From the NCBI GenBank assembly GCA_049322515.1, contig JBMOQW010000029.1, positions 124,001-188,000 on the forward strand: DNA of 64,000 bases, in the 5' to 3' direction. The stretch comes from Parasulfuritortus sp049322515 (GTDB lineage Bacteria > Pseudomonadota > Gammaproteobacteria > Burkholderiales > Thiobacillaceae). Of this stretch, positions 7,181-16,225 are shown one piece after another. A program made the position numbers and the translations under genes. Positions within the stretch are counted from its first letter, which is position 1. The number at the start of each line of letters is the position of its first letter. The notes beneath the pieces were generated by a model that was not told the origin of the DNA, did no database searches, and worked only from the letters and a program-made list of their open reading frames with translations.

Positions 7181-10100
7181 TCAGGCCTGAGGCCTCGCCA
7201 TCATGTCGACCTCCCGCCGGCTTGAAGTCTGCGCGAGCAGGTAGATCGCAGGAATCAACAACAGGGTCACGAACATCGACACCAGCAGGCCGAACACCAT
7301 GCACACGGCCAAGGGTTGCAACATCTCGGCGCCCTCTCCGAGTCCGAGTGCCAGGGGCGTCATGCCAATCACGGTGGTCGACGTGGTCATCAGAATCGGC
7401 CTCAAGCGCAAGCGTGCCGAGGCCAGGATGGCCTCGACCACGGGAACCCCGGCCCGACGCTCGATCTCGATGTATTCGACCAGCACGATGGCGTTGTTCA
7501 CGACCACGCCGATGAGCATGATCACGCCCAGCCAGACCGGCATCGAGACCGGAAGGCCGGTGACCAGGAGGCCTAACGCCACACCGATCAAGGCAAAGGG
7601 CACGCCCATCAGGATCACCAGCGGGTTGCGCAATGATTCATACTGCACCGCCATGACGACGAACACCAGGAACAAGGCCAGGCCAGCCAGGGTCAGGATC
7701 AGGCGGTTGCCGCGTTGCAGGCTCTCGAAGGCACCGGCATAAGACAGGACGTAACCTTCCGGCAGGGGATAATCAGCGAGCGCGGCACGCACCCGATCGA
7801 GCATTTCGCCGAGGGCCACGTCACCGGTCAAGGCTGCGCTGACTTCAACCATGCGACCCTGGTTTTCACGACGGATCTCGGCCGGCATCGCAACCAGGTC
7901 GATCACCGCAACATCGCCCAGAAGTACGGCCGTGCCGGTCGACTCAGGTCCCAGGATAGGCAAGGCCGCGAGGGCCTCCGGACTATCCAGCTCGCCTTGC
8001 GGCAGGCGCACGCGGATATCGTAGGCACGATCGCCTTCGAAGTAGTCGCCCACCACCCAGCCATCGAGCGCGATGCGCAAGGTCTGCCCGATGGTTTCGA
8101 CATCGAGTCCCAATTCGGCAGCACGGGCGCGGTCTGGACGCACCGAAAACTCCATCCGGCGTTCCTCCGCGGAATGACTGATGTTGCGCAGACCCGGGAT
8201 GTCGCTCAGGCGCGCGACCAGGTCGTTGCCGAGGCGCGCGAGCCGTTCCAGGTCCGGCCCCCGGATCCTCAGGCTGACCTCTTCGTCGGCACGCGAGACG
8301 CGCACCCCGCGAATGCCGGCGGCGCGCGCGCGCACCTCGACTCCGGCCAAGCGCGCATCCGCCACCGCACGATTGAAGTCCTTGAGCCAATCGGACAAGC
8401 TGCGTTCGCGTTCAGTCACCGGCACCAGCTCGATCGCCAGATTGGCCCGGTTCGGTTGTTCGCGCTGGCTGCGTCCGAAAATCGAGCCGCCGGAAATCAC
8501 CGACACGCCGGCCACGTCACCCAGCGCCCGCGCCACCGCTTCGACATGGCGTACGGCCCGGTCCATCTCGTCCAGGGACATGCCGGTATCGGTGACGATG
8601 CGCACCTGGATGCGGCCATCATCCATGCGGGGCAGAAATTCCTGCTTCCCGGCCCCCTGGACAAACAGCCAGCCGAATCCGATCAGCAACACCACGGCCG
8701 CGAGCACCACGCCGACGGGGACTTTCAGAAGGCGCGTCAACAAGGGCAGATAGAGCCCCGAGACGGCGGCGACGAAACCGTGCGCGAGACGCGTCACCCG
8801 CGACGGCGCCGGCGGGCGCCCGCGCGCGGCCAGCGCCGGCACCAAGGTCAGTGCCACCATCAGTGAGGCGACGATGGCCGCGCTGATGGTGAAGATCAAT
8901 TCCCGGAACAGCAGTCCGGCAAGCCCGGTGATGAACAGGAAGGGCAGCACCGCGGCGAGGTTGGTGCTGGTCGCGGCGACGATCGGACTGTTAACCTCGG
9001 CGGCCGCATGTTCCGCACTTGCCAGGCTGGTCTCGCCCTCGCGCTGATGTCGCTCGATGTTTTCCAGCATCACGATGGTGTTGTCGACCAGCATGCCGAT
9101 CCCCAAGGCCAGCCCGCCGAGGGTCATGAGGTTGAGCGAGAGCCCGCCCAGGGCCATGATCACGAAGGTGATCATGATCGAGATCGGGATCGCGCTGCCG
9201 ATGATCAGGGTACCGCGCACGCTGCCCAGGAAGACATACACCACCAGCATCGCCAAGACCGCCCCGGTAAGCCCGGCCAGCGCCGCGTTGTCGAGCGACT
9301 GGCGCACGTACACCGCCTGGTTCGAGATGGTATCGACCCGGATGTCCTCGGCCACCAGGCCCTGGTCGAGCACCTCGGCAAGCCGGGCCGCGACGGCGTC
9401 GGCGACCGCCACGGTATTGGCGGTCGGTTGCTTCTGGATGGCGATGCGGACACCCGGGCGGCCGTTATAGCGCACCCGGATGCGCTCATCGACACTACCG
9501 TCGATCACCTCGGCCAGTTCGGACAACGGCCGCGTGCCCCCGTCCGGCAGGGGGATCGGCAACTCGGCCAACCCCGCGACACTGTCGACCCGTCCCGTGG
9601 TCCGGCTGGCATATTCGCGTGGCCCGGTGTTCAGGCGCCCGGCGGGCGTATCGAGATTGCCGCGCTCGATGGCGTTCACCAGGTCCGTGAGGGTGAGCCC
9701 GAGCGCAGCCAGGCGCCGCGGGTCCGGCCGAACCTGGACTTCCCGCACCAGGCCGCCGCCCACTTCCACGGCCGCCACGCCAGGCAAATTGAGAAAATAC
9801 TTGGCGAACACATCGTCGGTCCAGCCGCGTAACTCGGTCATGTCGCGCAAGGCCGAACTGACCACGAATTCCATCACAGGAATCTGGGATGGGTCGCGCT
9901 TGAAGATAATCGGGGGATCGATGCTGGTGGGCAGGATGCGCTTGGCGCGATCGAGACGGGTGCTGGCATCGCGCAAGGCAATGTCGATGTCCTTGCCATA
10001 ATCGAAATAGAGTTCGATCTCGGTCGCCCCCTCGGAGGTGGTCGATTCGATGCCTACCGCGTCCTCGGTGATCGCCAGCTGTTCCTCCAGCTGGCGGGTG

Positions 10101-10303
10101 ATCCGGTCTTCCATGATGTTGGCCGGCACCGCGGGGTCGATGACGCGCACGCCGATCTCCGGGTAGATCAGCTGGGGCAACAGGTCGACCGGTAGCCGAC
10201 TCAGGGAAAACAGGCCCAGCACGATCGCGGTCAAGGTCAGCATCAAGGTGCTGACTGGATGGTGGATGCACCAGCCGGCCAGGCCGCCGCCGCGCGGGTT
10301 CAT
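7181..10303 (-). CDS. RND-family efflux transporter, inner-membrane permease
   Basis: 1040 residues, the size of AcrB/MexB-class proton-driven pumps. TM1 is near residues 15-35 (HHPVSTLMLTLTAIVLGLFSL). Two large periplasmic loops are present. The first TM block (about 340-510) carries GGLALGIGMLVDNTIVMLENIER and ends at the usual RND spot; the second (about 860-1015) has GVVVNNAIVLVEYIE. The N-terminal region (ITRQLEEQLAI...TSEGATEIELYF) fits the HAE1/multidrug type better than heavy-metal CusA. The substrate is not shown. Its ATG overlaps the adaptor stop (ATGA), so the two are one operon. No outer-membrane factor gene is adjacent. Confidence 0.92.
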   Translation of the reverse strand: MNPRGGGLAGWCIHHPVSTLMLTLTAIVLGLFSLSRLPVDLLPQLIYPEIGVRVIDPAVPANIMEDRITRQLEEQLAITEDAVGIESTTSEGATEIELYFDYGKDIDIALRDASTRLDRAKRILPTSIDPPIIFKRDPSQIPVMEFVVSSALRDMTELRGWTDDVFAKYFLNLPGVAAVEVGGGLVREVQVRPDPRRLAALGLTLTDLVNAIERGNLDTPAGRLNTGPREYASRTTGRVDSVAGLAELPIPLPDGGTRPLSELAEVIDGSVDERIRVRYNGRPGVRIAIQKQPTANTVAVADAVAARLAEVLDQGLVAEDIRVDTISNQAVYVRQSLDNAALAGLTGAVLAMLVVYVFLGSVRGTLIIGSAIPISIMITFVIMALGGLSLNLMTLGGLALGIGMLVDNTIVMLENIERHQREGETSLASAEHAAAEVNSPIVAATSTNLAAVLPFLFITGLAGLLFRELIFTISAAIVASLMVALTLVPALAARGRPPAPSRVTRLAHGFVAAVSGLYLPLLTRLLKVPVGVVLAAVVLLIGFGWLFVQGAGKQEFLPRMDDGRIQVRIVTDTGMSLDEMDRAVRHVEAVARALGDVAGVSVISGGSIFGRSQREQPNRANLAIELVPVTERERSLSDWLKDFNRAVADARLAGVEVRARAAGIRGVRVSRADEEVSLRIRGPDLERLARLGNDLVARLSDIPGLRNISHSAEERRMEFSVRPDRARAAELGLDVETIGQTLRIALDGWVVGDYFEGDRAYDIRVRLPQGELDSPEALAALPILGPESTGTAVLLGDVAVIDLVAMPAEIRRENQGRMVEVSAALTGDVALGEMLDRVRAALADYPLPEGYVLSYAGAFESLQRGNRLILTLAGLALFLVFVVMAVQYESLRNPLVILMGVPFALIGVALGLLVTGLPVSMPVWLGVIMLIGVVVNNAIVLVEYIEIERRAGVPVVEAILASARLRLRPILMTTSTTVIGMTPLALGLGEGAEMLQPLAVCMVFGLLVSMFVTLLLIPAIYLLAQTSSRREVDMMARPQA

Positions 10304-11406
10304 CTGGGCCGGCCCGGGGCAGTCGCGGCGGGAGGCGACACCGGTTTCACCCGGACGCCGTCAGCCAGATCGAGAAAGCCCTTGACCACCACCTGGTCAC
10401 CGGACGCGAGCCCTTCCAGGATCTCGACCCGATCGGCCAGGCGCAGGCCGGCGCGGACCGCCACCTTGGCCACGCGGGCATCGTCTCGATAGACGTAGAC
10501 ATGCTCACCCGAGGCATCGCGCTGGAGGGCCGCGAGAGGCACCACCCTCTGCTGGGCACCCGCCGGCTCGAAGGTGACCCGGCAGAATTGGCCTGGCCGG
10601 GCCCCCGCAGGCTGTGGGGTCAAGGTCACCTCGACCAGGCCGGCACGGGTCGCCGGATCGAGCGCGGGATGCAGGCGCGTGATCCGTCCGGGAAAGGTTG
10701 CCGTCCCCAGCGCGTCGATTCGCACCTGGACCCGGCCACCCACCCGCAAGCGGGGCAACACCAACTCCGAAACAGCCACCTCGGTGATCAGGCGTGCGGG
10801 GTCGATCACAGTCAGGAGATGGCTATGGCGCGGGGTGGCATCACCCGGTTCGATCCGCCGCTCGGACACCACGCCGTCCAGGGGCGAGGTCAGGGTGAAA
10901 TGCTGAAGGCGCACTTCGAGCAAGCGCACCTCGGCCCGCGCGATATCCCGTGCCGTGGTAGCGCGGGTCATCACCTCCAGGCTCAAAAAGCCCTCGCCCA
11001 CCAGGCGCTGGGTCCGATCGAACTCGGCCTCGGCCTGGGCCAACGCGGCGCGGGCCTGGTCCAGCTCGGCACGCAAGACCCGGTCATCATACTGTGCCAG
11101 GACCTGGCCCACGGCCACGCGATCTCCTTCACGCACGGCCACCGTGTCGACCCGCCCCTCTTCCTGGTTGACCACCTTCACCGCATGGCGCGCCCGCAAG
11201 GTACCCGGACGCGGTGCGGCATAGGCCAGGCGGGCAGTTTCGACCGGTGCCAGTTCCACCAGATGCGCCTCGGCCACCTTGGCCTTGGCCGGTGGCTCCG
11301 CCTGGCCACCGCAGCCGCCCAGCCACACTGCCAACGCAAGGCCGGCCGCCAGCCTGAGGCGAACATCGGAACGAACGGACAGGGAACGGCCTGGAACCAA
11401 GGACAT
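10300..11406 (-). CDS. RND efflux periplasmic adaptor lipoprotein
   Basis: 368 residues. The signal sequence ends in a lipobox (AVWLGGCGG), so it is probably anchored in the inner membrane by a lipid. It contains a barrel-sandwich (biotinyl-lipoyl-like) half (GRVDTVAVREGDRVAVGQVLAQYD), a coiled-coil hairpin (LRAELDQARAALAQAEAEFDRTQRL), the second half-motif (FTLTSPLDGVVSERRIEPGD), then beta-barrel and membrane-proximal domains (VYRDDARVAKVAVRAG). This is the HlyD/MFP order. It forms an operon with the RND permease. The frame is open far upstream, but the ATG at 11406 is the one before the signal sequence. Confidence 0.9.
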   Translation of the reverse strand: MSLVPGRSLSVRSDVRLRLAAGLALAVWLGGCGGQAEPPAKAKVAEAHLVELAPVETARLAYAAPRPGTLRARHAVKVVNQEEGRVDTVAVREGDRVAVGQVLAQYDDRVLRAELDQARAALAQAEAEFDRTQRLVGEGFLSLEVMTRATTARDIARAEVRLLEVRLQHFTLTSPLDGVVSERRIEPGDATPRHSHLLTVIDPARLITEVAVSELVLPRLRVGGRVQVRIDALGTATFPGRITRLHPALDPATRAGLVEVTLTPQPAGARPGQFCRVTFEPAGAQQRVVPLAALQRDASGEHVYVYRDDARVAKVAVRAGLRLADRVEILEGLASGDQVVVKGFLDLADGVRVKPVSPPAATAPGRPR

Positions 11407-11455
11407 GACGCGGGACCGGGAGGGAACGAGCCGAAAGGATACTGTATTCGCCGAC

Positions 11456-11472
11456 CCGGAATAAGTTTCCGG
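11456..11472. promoter_or_regulatory. inverted repeat, possible operator of the efflux operon
   Basis: CCGGAA, 5-base spacer TAAGT, TTCCGG. A perfect 6-bp dyad in the 135-base gap between the divergent efflux operon and the thioredoxin gene, about 50 bases upstream of the adaptor start. No regulator gene is adjacent. Confidence 0.3.
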
Positions 11473-11541
11473 CGCCCTGGGGATTGGCCCGAACCGGCCC
11501 GGGCGTGATAAGGTGTCGCCCGGATTTTCCTGGAGCGCACC

Positions 11542-11913
11542 ATGCCCGTCATCGAACTCAACGAAGAAAACTTCGAAGCCACCATCGTCAACAACGACTT
11601 CGTCATCATCGACTTCTGGGCCCCCTGGTGTGGCCCCTGCCGTGGCTTCGCGCCGGTGTTCGAGGCGGCCGCGGAGAAATATCCCGACATCGTCTTCGCC
11701 AAGGTCAACACCGAGGAGCAGCAGGGCATCGCCGGCCACTTCCAGATCCGTTCCATCCCGACCCTGATGATCTTCCGCGAGAAGGTCATCATCTACGCCC
11801 AACCCGGCGCCCTGCCGGCCAGCGGCTTCGACGACCTGATCGCGCGCGCCAAGGAGGTCGACATGGCCCAGGTGCACGCCGACATCGCCAAGGAAGAGCA
11901 GGGCAACGCCTGA
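11542..11913 (+). CDS. thioredoxin family protein
   Basis: 123 residues with the classical thioredoxin layout. VIIDFWAPWCGPCRGF holds the redox pair C-G-P-C at about residues 31-34, and the cis-Pro loop is IRSIPTLMIF. There is no signal peptide, so it is cytoplasmic. The C-terminus has a helix extension (EVDMAQVHADIAKEEQ) after the fold. It lies 29 bases upstream of the BCS1-like ATPase on the same strand, so the two may be cotranscribed. Confidence 0.88.
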   Translation: MPVIELNEENFEATIVNNDFVIIDFWAPWCGPCRGFAPVFEAAAEKYPDIVFAKVNTEEQQGIAGHFQIRSIPTLMIFREKVIIYAQPGALPASGFDDLIARAKEVDMAQVHADIAKEEQGNA

Positions 11914-11942
11914 GCCTCCCCTGCGCGGTGGCCTGAACCGCG

Positions 11943-13178
11943 ATGCTCGAAACCCTGAGCGCGGCCTTCGCCGGCAACCCGTTCTTCTCCGGCGGCCTGT
12001 TGCTCGGCGGTCTCGGACTGCTCGCGGTCTGGCTGCGTGAAGTACCTGGCAAGCTGGCGTCCTGGGCACGCCAGTTCTTCGTCATCAGCCTCCACTTCGA
12101 TTCCCGCGACGAGTTGATGTTCACCACCCTGGTGGAGTACATGAACGCCCAGGATGCCCTGAGCGGCAGCCACAATTTCACCGTGCGCGCGGTGCGCCAG
12201 GGCCCGGCCTACCAGAGCCTGGCCGACGAACTGATGCAGGGCGGCCAGCCGGAAGCCTTCCTGTCGCCTGGCGAGGGTTTCCACATCTTCCGCCTGGATG
12301 GCCGCTGGATGTGGATGCAACGCGAGATCCAGATCGCCGCCAGCGTGATCGAGAAAATCACCCTGTCCATGTTCGGGCGCGACCGCCGGCCCATGGAACG
12401 CTTCATCCAGGATGCCCTGCAACACCGCGTCAGCCGCGAGCTCAACCGCGTCGCGATCTACATCCCCAGCCCCTACAGCAACGAATGGCAGCGTGCCCGC
12501 CTGGGCAACCACCGACGGCTCGATTCGATCGTGCTCAAGGCCGGCCAGGCCGAAGCCATCCGCGCCGATCTGGACGCCTTCTTCGCCGCCCGCCGGCGCT
12601 ACGAGGAGCTCGGCATCCCCTGGCGGCGCGGCTACCTGCTGCACGGCCCGCCCGGTACCGGCAAGACCTCGCTGGTGACCGCGCTGGCCTCGGAACTGGC
12701 GCTCAACGTGTGCGCGCTGTCGTTGGCCTCGCCAACGGTCACCGACGAGAAGATCGGCAATCTCCTGTCCAGCGTGCCGCCCCGTTCGGTGATCCTGATC
12801 GAGGACATCGACGCCTTCTTCCACGCCCGCGACAAGGCCGACAGCCAGGTCAAGCTGAGCTACTCCGGCTTCCTCAACGCCCTCGACGGGGTCGCCGCCC
12901 ACGAAGGCTCGGTGGTGTTCCTGACCACCAACCATCCAGAACTGATCGACGCGGCGGCGATCCGCTCCGGCCGGGTCGACTTCCGGCTCGAACTCGGCCG
13001 CTGCGACCGCCACCAGCTGCATGGCATGTTCCGCAAGTTCTTTGCCGACGACAGCGCAGCCAAGCGCTTCGCCGATGGCTTGCCGGAGGACACCTTCGCG
13101 CCGGCCACGGTGCAGGAACGGCTGCTCAAGGCGCATGACGTGGGCGAGGCGCTTGCCGCGTTCGGCCTGACCCCGTGA
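11943..13178 (+). CDS. BCS1-like membrane-anchored AAA ATPase
   Basis: 411 residues. One N-terminal transmembrane helix (about 14-31, GGLLLGGLGLLAVWL) is followed by a BCS1-N-like beta domain (about 40-190). The AAA+ core has Walker A GPPGTGKTSL (K241), Walker B SVILIEDIDAFF (about 281-292), sensor 1 VVFLTTNHPELID, and a RSGRVDFRLELG arginine segment. In mitochondria, Bcs1 translocates the folded Rieske protein. Bacterial relatives are scattered and their role is not established. The stop overlaps the truC start by 4 bases (GTGA). A membrane-protein quality-control or assembly role is inference. Confidence 0.82.
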   Translation: MLETLSAAFAGNPFFSGGLLLGGLGLLAVWLREVPGKLASWARQFFVISLHFDSRDELMFTTLVEYMNAQDALSGSHNFTVRAVRQGPAYQSLADELMQGGQPEAFLSPGEGFHIFRLDGRWMWMQREIQIAASVIEKITLSMFGRDRRPMERFIQDALQHRVSRELNRVAIYIPSPYSNEWQRARLGNHRRLDSIVLKAGQAEAIRADLDAFFAARRRYEELGIPWRRGYLLHGPPGTGKTSLVTALASELALNVCALSLASPTVTDEKIGNLLSSVPPRSVILIEDIDAFFHARDKADSQVKLSYSGFLNALDGVAAHEGSVVFLTTNHPELIDAAAIRSGRVDFRLELGRCDRHQLHGMFRKFFADDSAAKRFADGLPEDTFAPATVQERLLKAHDVGEALAAFGLTP

Positions 13179-13912
13179 CGCTCACGGTCATCCACCAGGA
13201 CGACCGCTTGATCGCCATCGACAAGCCGGCCGGGCTGCTGGTCCATCGCAGCGATCTCGACCGGCATGAGACCGACTTCGCAGTGCAAAGGCTGCGCGCG
13301 CAGGTCGGCCGGGTGGTGTGGCCGGTGCACCGGCTCGACAAGGGCACCTCGGGCCTGCTCCTGTTCGCCCTCGATGCCGAGGCCGCGCGCGACCTGGGCA
13401 GCCAGTTCGAGCGCGGCGAGGTGGCCAAGCGCTATCTCGCCGTGGTGCGCGGCATCCCCGAGGCGAGCGGGGTCATCGACCACCCGCTCGGCCGCCTGCC
13501 CGACGAATATGGTGATCGCAGCACGCGAGAAGTCGCGCAGCCCGCGGTCACCCGTTACCGGCGCCTCGCCACGGTGGAACTGCCGGTCGCAGTCGACCGC
13601 TATCCGACCAGCCGCTACGCCCTGGTCGAACTGTGCCCCGAGACCGGACGCAGGCACCAACTGCGCCGGCACATGAAGCACCTCGCCCATCCGATCATCG
13701 GCGACGCGACCTACGGCAAAGGTCGCCACAACCGGTTCTTCCAGGACCACTTCGGCTGCCATCGGCTGCTCCTGGCCGCGGTGGGCCTGGCCTTCAAGCA
13801 TCCCGACGATGGCCGCGAAGTGATACTCTCGGCGCCCCCGTCGCCCGACTTCGCCGACTGCCTCCGGAAGCTGGGCTGGCCCGACCCGACCGAGGACCCG
13901 TCATGGCCCTGA
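13175..13912 (+). CDS. truC: tRNA pseudouridine synthase (TruC/RluA family)
   Basis: 245 residues of RluA-type pseudouridine synthase without an S4 domain, which favours TruC (U65 of some tRNAs) over the RluC/D enzymes. The catalytic motif is PVHRLDKGTSGLLLF, with the Asp in HRLD. Later family motifs are present: VAKRYLAVVRG, TGRRHQLRRHMKHLAHPIIGDATYG. The start is a GTG overlapping the BCS1-like stop. The 3' end overlaps yaeQ by 10 bases. The exact target position on the RNA is inferred from family and size. Confidence 0.82.
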   Translation: MTLTVIHQDDRLIAIDKPAGLLVHRSDLDRHETDFAVQRLRAQVGRVVWPVHRLDKGTSGLLLFALDAEAARDLGSQFERGEVAKRYLAVVRGIPEASGVIDHPLGRLPDEYGDRSTREVAQPAVTRYRRLATVELPVAVDRYPTSRYALVELCPETGRRHQLRRHMKHLAHPIIGDATYGKGRHNRFFQDHFGCHRLLLAAVGLAFKHPDDGREVILSAPPSPDFADCLRKLGWPDPTEDPSWP

Positions 13913-14436
13913 AAGCCACCATTTACAAGGCCGATCTGCAGATCGCCGACCTGGACCGCAACTACTACGCCGACCATAGCCTGACCCTGGCCCGGCACCC
14001 CTCGGAAACCGACGAGCGGATGATGGTGCGCCTGCTTGCCTTCGTGCTGTTCGCCCGCGAAGGCCTCGGCTTCGGCAAAGGCCTGTGCGTCGACGACGAG
14101 CCCGACCTCTGGCAGAAGGACCTGACCGGGGCCATCCAGCTCTGGATCGACGTCGGACATCCCGACGAAAAGTGGCTGCGCAAGGCCTGCAACCGCGCCG
14201 AGCAGGTGGTGCTGGTCAACTACGGCGGACGCACGTCGGAGCTCTGGTGGGCACAGAACCGCAACGCCCTGGCCCGCCTGGACAAGCTGACCGTGTGGAC
14301 CCTGGCCAGCGAGCAGGTCGACCAGCTATCGGCCTTGGCCAGCCGGACCATGCGCCTGCAATGCACGGTGCAGGACGGCCAGGTCTGGCTGACCGACGGC
14401 CAGCGCTCGGCACACATCGAGCCAGTCAGGCGCTGA
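13903..14436 (+). CDS. yaeQ: YaeQ family protein
   Basis: 177 residues matching the YaeQ family throughout: MALKATIYKADLQIADLDRNYY at the start, HPSETDERMMVRLLAFVLFA, DLTGAIQLWIDVGHPDEKWLRKAC and LVNYGGRTSELWW. YaeQ has a PD-(D/E)XK nuclease-like fold; its biological role is unclear (a suppressor of RfaH loss was an early report). It overlaps truC by 10 bases and converges with the glycosyltransferase gene, overlapping it by 11. Confidence 0.92.
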   Translation: MALKATIYKADLQIADLDRNYYADHSLTLARHPSETDERMMVRLLAFVLFAREGLGFGKGLCVDDEPDLWQKDLTGAIQLWIDVGHPDEKWLRKACNRAEQVVLVNYGGRTSELWWAQNRNALARLDKLTVWTLASEQVDQLSALASRTMRLQCTVQDGQVWLTDGQRSAHIEPVRR

Positions 14437-15493
14437 GCAGCCGGCGCGCGGCGTCCTCGGCGCCGTCACAGGCGACCGCCGGCCGGGTGGGCTGAGCCCA
14501 GAGCTCGGCGAGGGGCGCGTCGAGTTCACCGGTCATCAAGGCCTGCTCGTCGATTTCCTGCATGCGGGCATGGCGCGCCAGCCAGTCATTGAGGTACACC
14601 GACTCCGGCCAGTCGCGCCGGGGGATGGTGAGTACCGGCACCCCGGCCGCCACCGCCTCGACGTAACTGCCGTAGCCCGGCTTGGTGATGAGCGCGTCGC
14701 TCGAGGCCAGGACATCGCGAAACGGCAGGCCGGTCTGGCTCAGGGTCCGCGTACAGGGATGGTCGGCACGCCAGTCGTCCGGCACCAGGAACACCCGCCC
14801 GGACCGACAGGGCCAGCGCTCCACCGGGGGCCGATAGCGGATGCCGCCCATGCCGACCAGGATCAGCTTGGTTCCGGCGGCGAGACCGAGGCGGTCGAGC
14901 AATTCGCCACGTAGAGGGCGCCCGGACTGGACCACCGGCGGGATCGCCACCGTGTTGCCAAGCGCCGGCATCGGCATCGCCGGCGTGGGGCGCAGGAAGG
15001 CGCGTGCCCCGGCGTAGGCCTCGATCATCTGGTCCAGGATCGGAACCATCTCAGGGAACTGACCGAGATAGTGGCGCGCGATGTCGGCCCAGTTCAGTGA
15101 ACACAACGCCCAGGCAGGCAAACCGGCCCGGTGCGCCGCGGCCAGCGGCAAATAGCCGACGTTGCTGAACACGGCATCGACGCCGAGCGCATCGAGTTCG
15201 CGGGCCTCGGCCTCGACCCGGACCGGCCAGTCCTGATGGAACCGGCGATAGGCGTCCAGGCTGGCTGGCAGGTCGGCGCGCAGCGCGTCGTGCATGACCA
15301 GATTGCAGTCGGACGCCACCGGCAGATGGCGAAACGGCATGGTCAGTCGCGCCGCCAGGGTTTCGGTGGCGAGCGCCGAGCGCACCACGATCTCGACCCC
15401 GGGCGCCTGCGCGGCGAGCGCATTGAGCACCGGCGCGGTCTGTGCCAGGTGACCCAGGCCGTGGTGGCTGATGGCAACGTAGAGGCGCTGCAA
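14426..15493 (-). CDS. GT-B fold glycosyltransferase-like protein
   Basis: 355 residues. The N-terminal Rossmann half begins RLYVAISHHGLGHLAQTAPVLNAL, the H-G-(L/I)-G-H nucleotide-sugar transferase pattern seen in MurG/UGT-like proteins. The C-terminal half has LILVGMGGIRYRPP and the donor-binding-like SSDALITKPGYGSYVEAVAAGVPVLTIPR. There is no signal peptide or membrane helix. Acceptor and donor are unknown. It could alternatively be a non-catalytic GT-B homologue, because only the general fold motifs are seen. It is followed upstream by the Hda-like gene on the same strand. Confidence 0.7.
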   Translation of the reverse strand: MQRLYVAISHHGLGHLAQTAPVLNALAAQAPGVEIVVRSALATETLAARLTMPFRHLPVASDCNLVMHDALRADLPASLDAYRRFHQDWPVRVEAEARELDALGVDAVFSNVGYLPLAAAHRAGLPAWALCSLNWADIARHYLGQFPEMVPILDQMIEAYAGARAFLRPTPAMPMPALGNTVAIPPVVQSGRPLRGELLDRLGLAAGTKLILVGMGGIRYRPPVERWPCRSGRVFLVPDDWRADHPCTRTLSQTGLPFRDVLASSDALITKPGYGSYVEAVAAGVPVLTIPRRDWPESVYLNDWLARHARMQEIDEQALMTGELDAPLAELWAQPTRPAVACDGAEDAARRLLSA

Positions 15494-15535
15494 ATCAGTG
15501 ACCCCGGGACGGGGGACAAAGCGACATACGGACGC

Positions 15536-16225
15536 TCATTCCCGGTCGGGGGTTGCCCGGCCGGCCAGGAATGCCCGTGCCAGGGGTACGGTGACCGGGC
15601 GCTTGAGGCTGAGCGAGTAGGCGTCGAGGGCATCCAGGCTGGCGAGCAGCGAGGGCAGGTCGCGGCGGCCATGGCTGAGCAGGTAGCGCACCACGTCCTC
15701 GCCAAGGTCGAGGCCAAGGGCAGCCGCCCGCTCCCGCAGGGCCACGGCGCGCTCGGCCTCGGCCAGCGGGCGCAGGCCAAACACCAGGCCCCAGCCCAGG
15801 CGGGTGGCCAGGTCAGGGCGCAGGGTCAGGTGGCCGGGCGCGGCCGGTCCCGCGGCGAGGACGCGGCCGGCCCCCTCGCGAGCCTGATTGATGAGCGAGA
15901 ACAGGCAGACCTGGCCAGCATGGTCGAGGCGCTCGACATCGTCCACCGCGAGCAGCCCGGACAAGACCTCGGGCAGGTCGCCCCCCTCTACAACATACTG
16001 GGCGGCGCGTCCCGACTGGGTCGCCGCAGCCACCGTCGCTTGCAGCAGGTGGCTGCGCCCGCTGCCGGTCGTCCCCCACAGGTAGAGCACCGATTCCGCG
16101 AGGTCGCCCCCGGCCAGCGACTGCAACGCCTGCAACGGCTCCCGATTGTCACCCGGCAGGAAATTCTCGAAGCGTGGCGGGGCTTCGGGCTGGATGGCCA
16201 GCACCCGTTGGCGTGCGTCGGTCAT
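15536..16225 (-). CDS. hda: DnaA-like AAA protein, probable DnaA inactivator Hda
   Basis: 229 residues, the length of Hda and DnaA domain III. It has PPRFENFLPGDNREPLQALQSL, then a P-loop GTTGSGRSHLLQA (the GRSHLL form is usual for Hda), a Walker-B-like LLAVDDVERLD, and a C-terminal lid helix. Hda, loaded on the DNA sliding clamp, stimulates ATP hydrolysis by DnaA. The N-terminal clamp-binding motif (normally QL.L.L) is poorly kept here (QRVLAI). Its ATG overlaps the mtnA stop (ATGA). The family is clear; the specific Hda role is likely. Confidence 0.75.
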   Translation of the reverse strand: MTDARQRVLAIQPEAPPRFENFLPGDNREPLQALQSLAGGDLAESVLYLWGTTGSGRSHLLQATVAAATQSGRAAQYVVEGGDLPEVLSGLLAVDDVERLDHAGQVCLFSLINQAREGAGRVLAAGPAAPGHLTLRPDLATRLGWGLVFGLRPLAEAERAVALRERAAALGLDLGEDVVRYLLSHGRRDLPSLLASLDALDAYSLSLKRPVTVPLARAFLAGRATPDRE

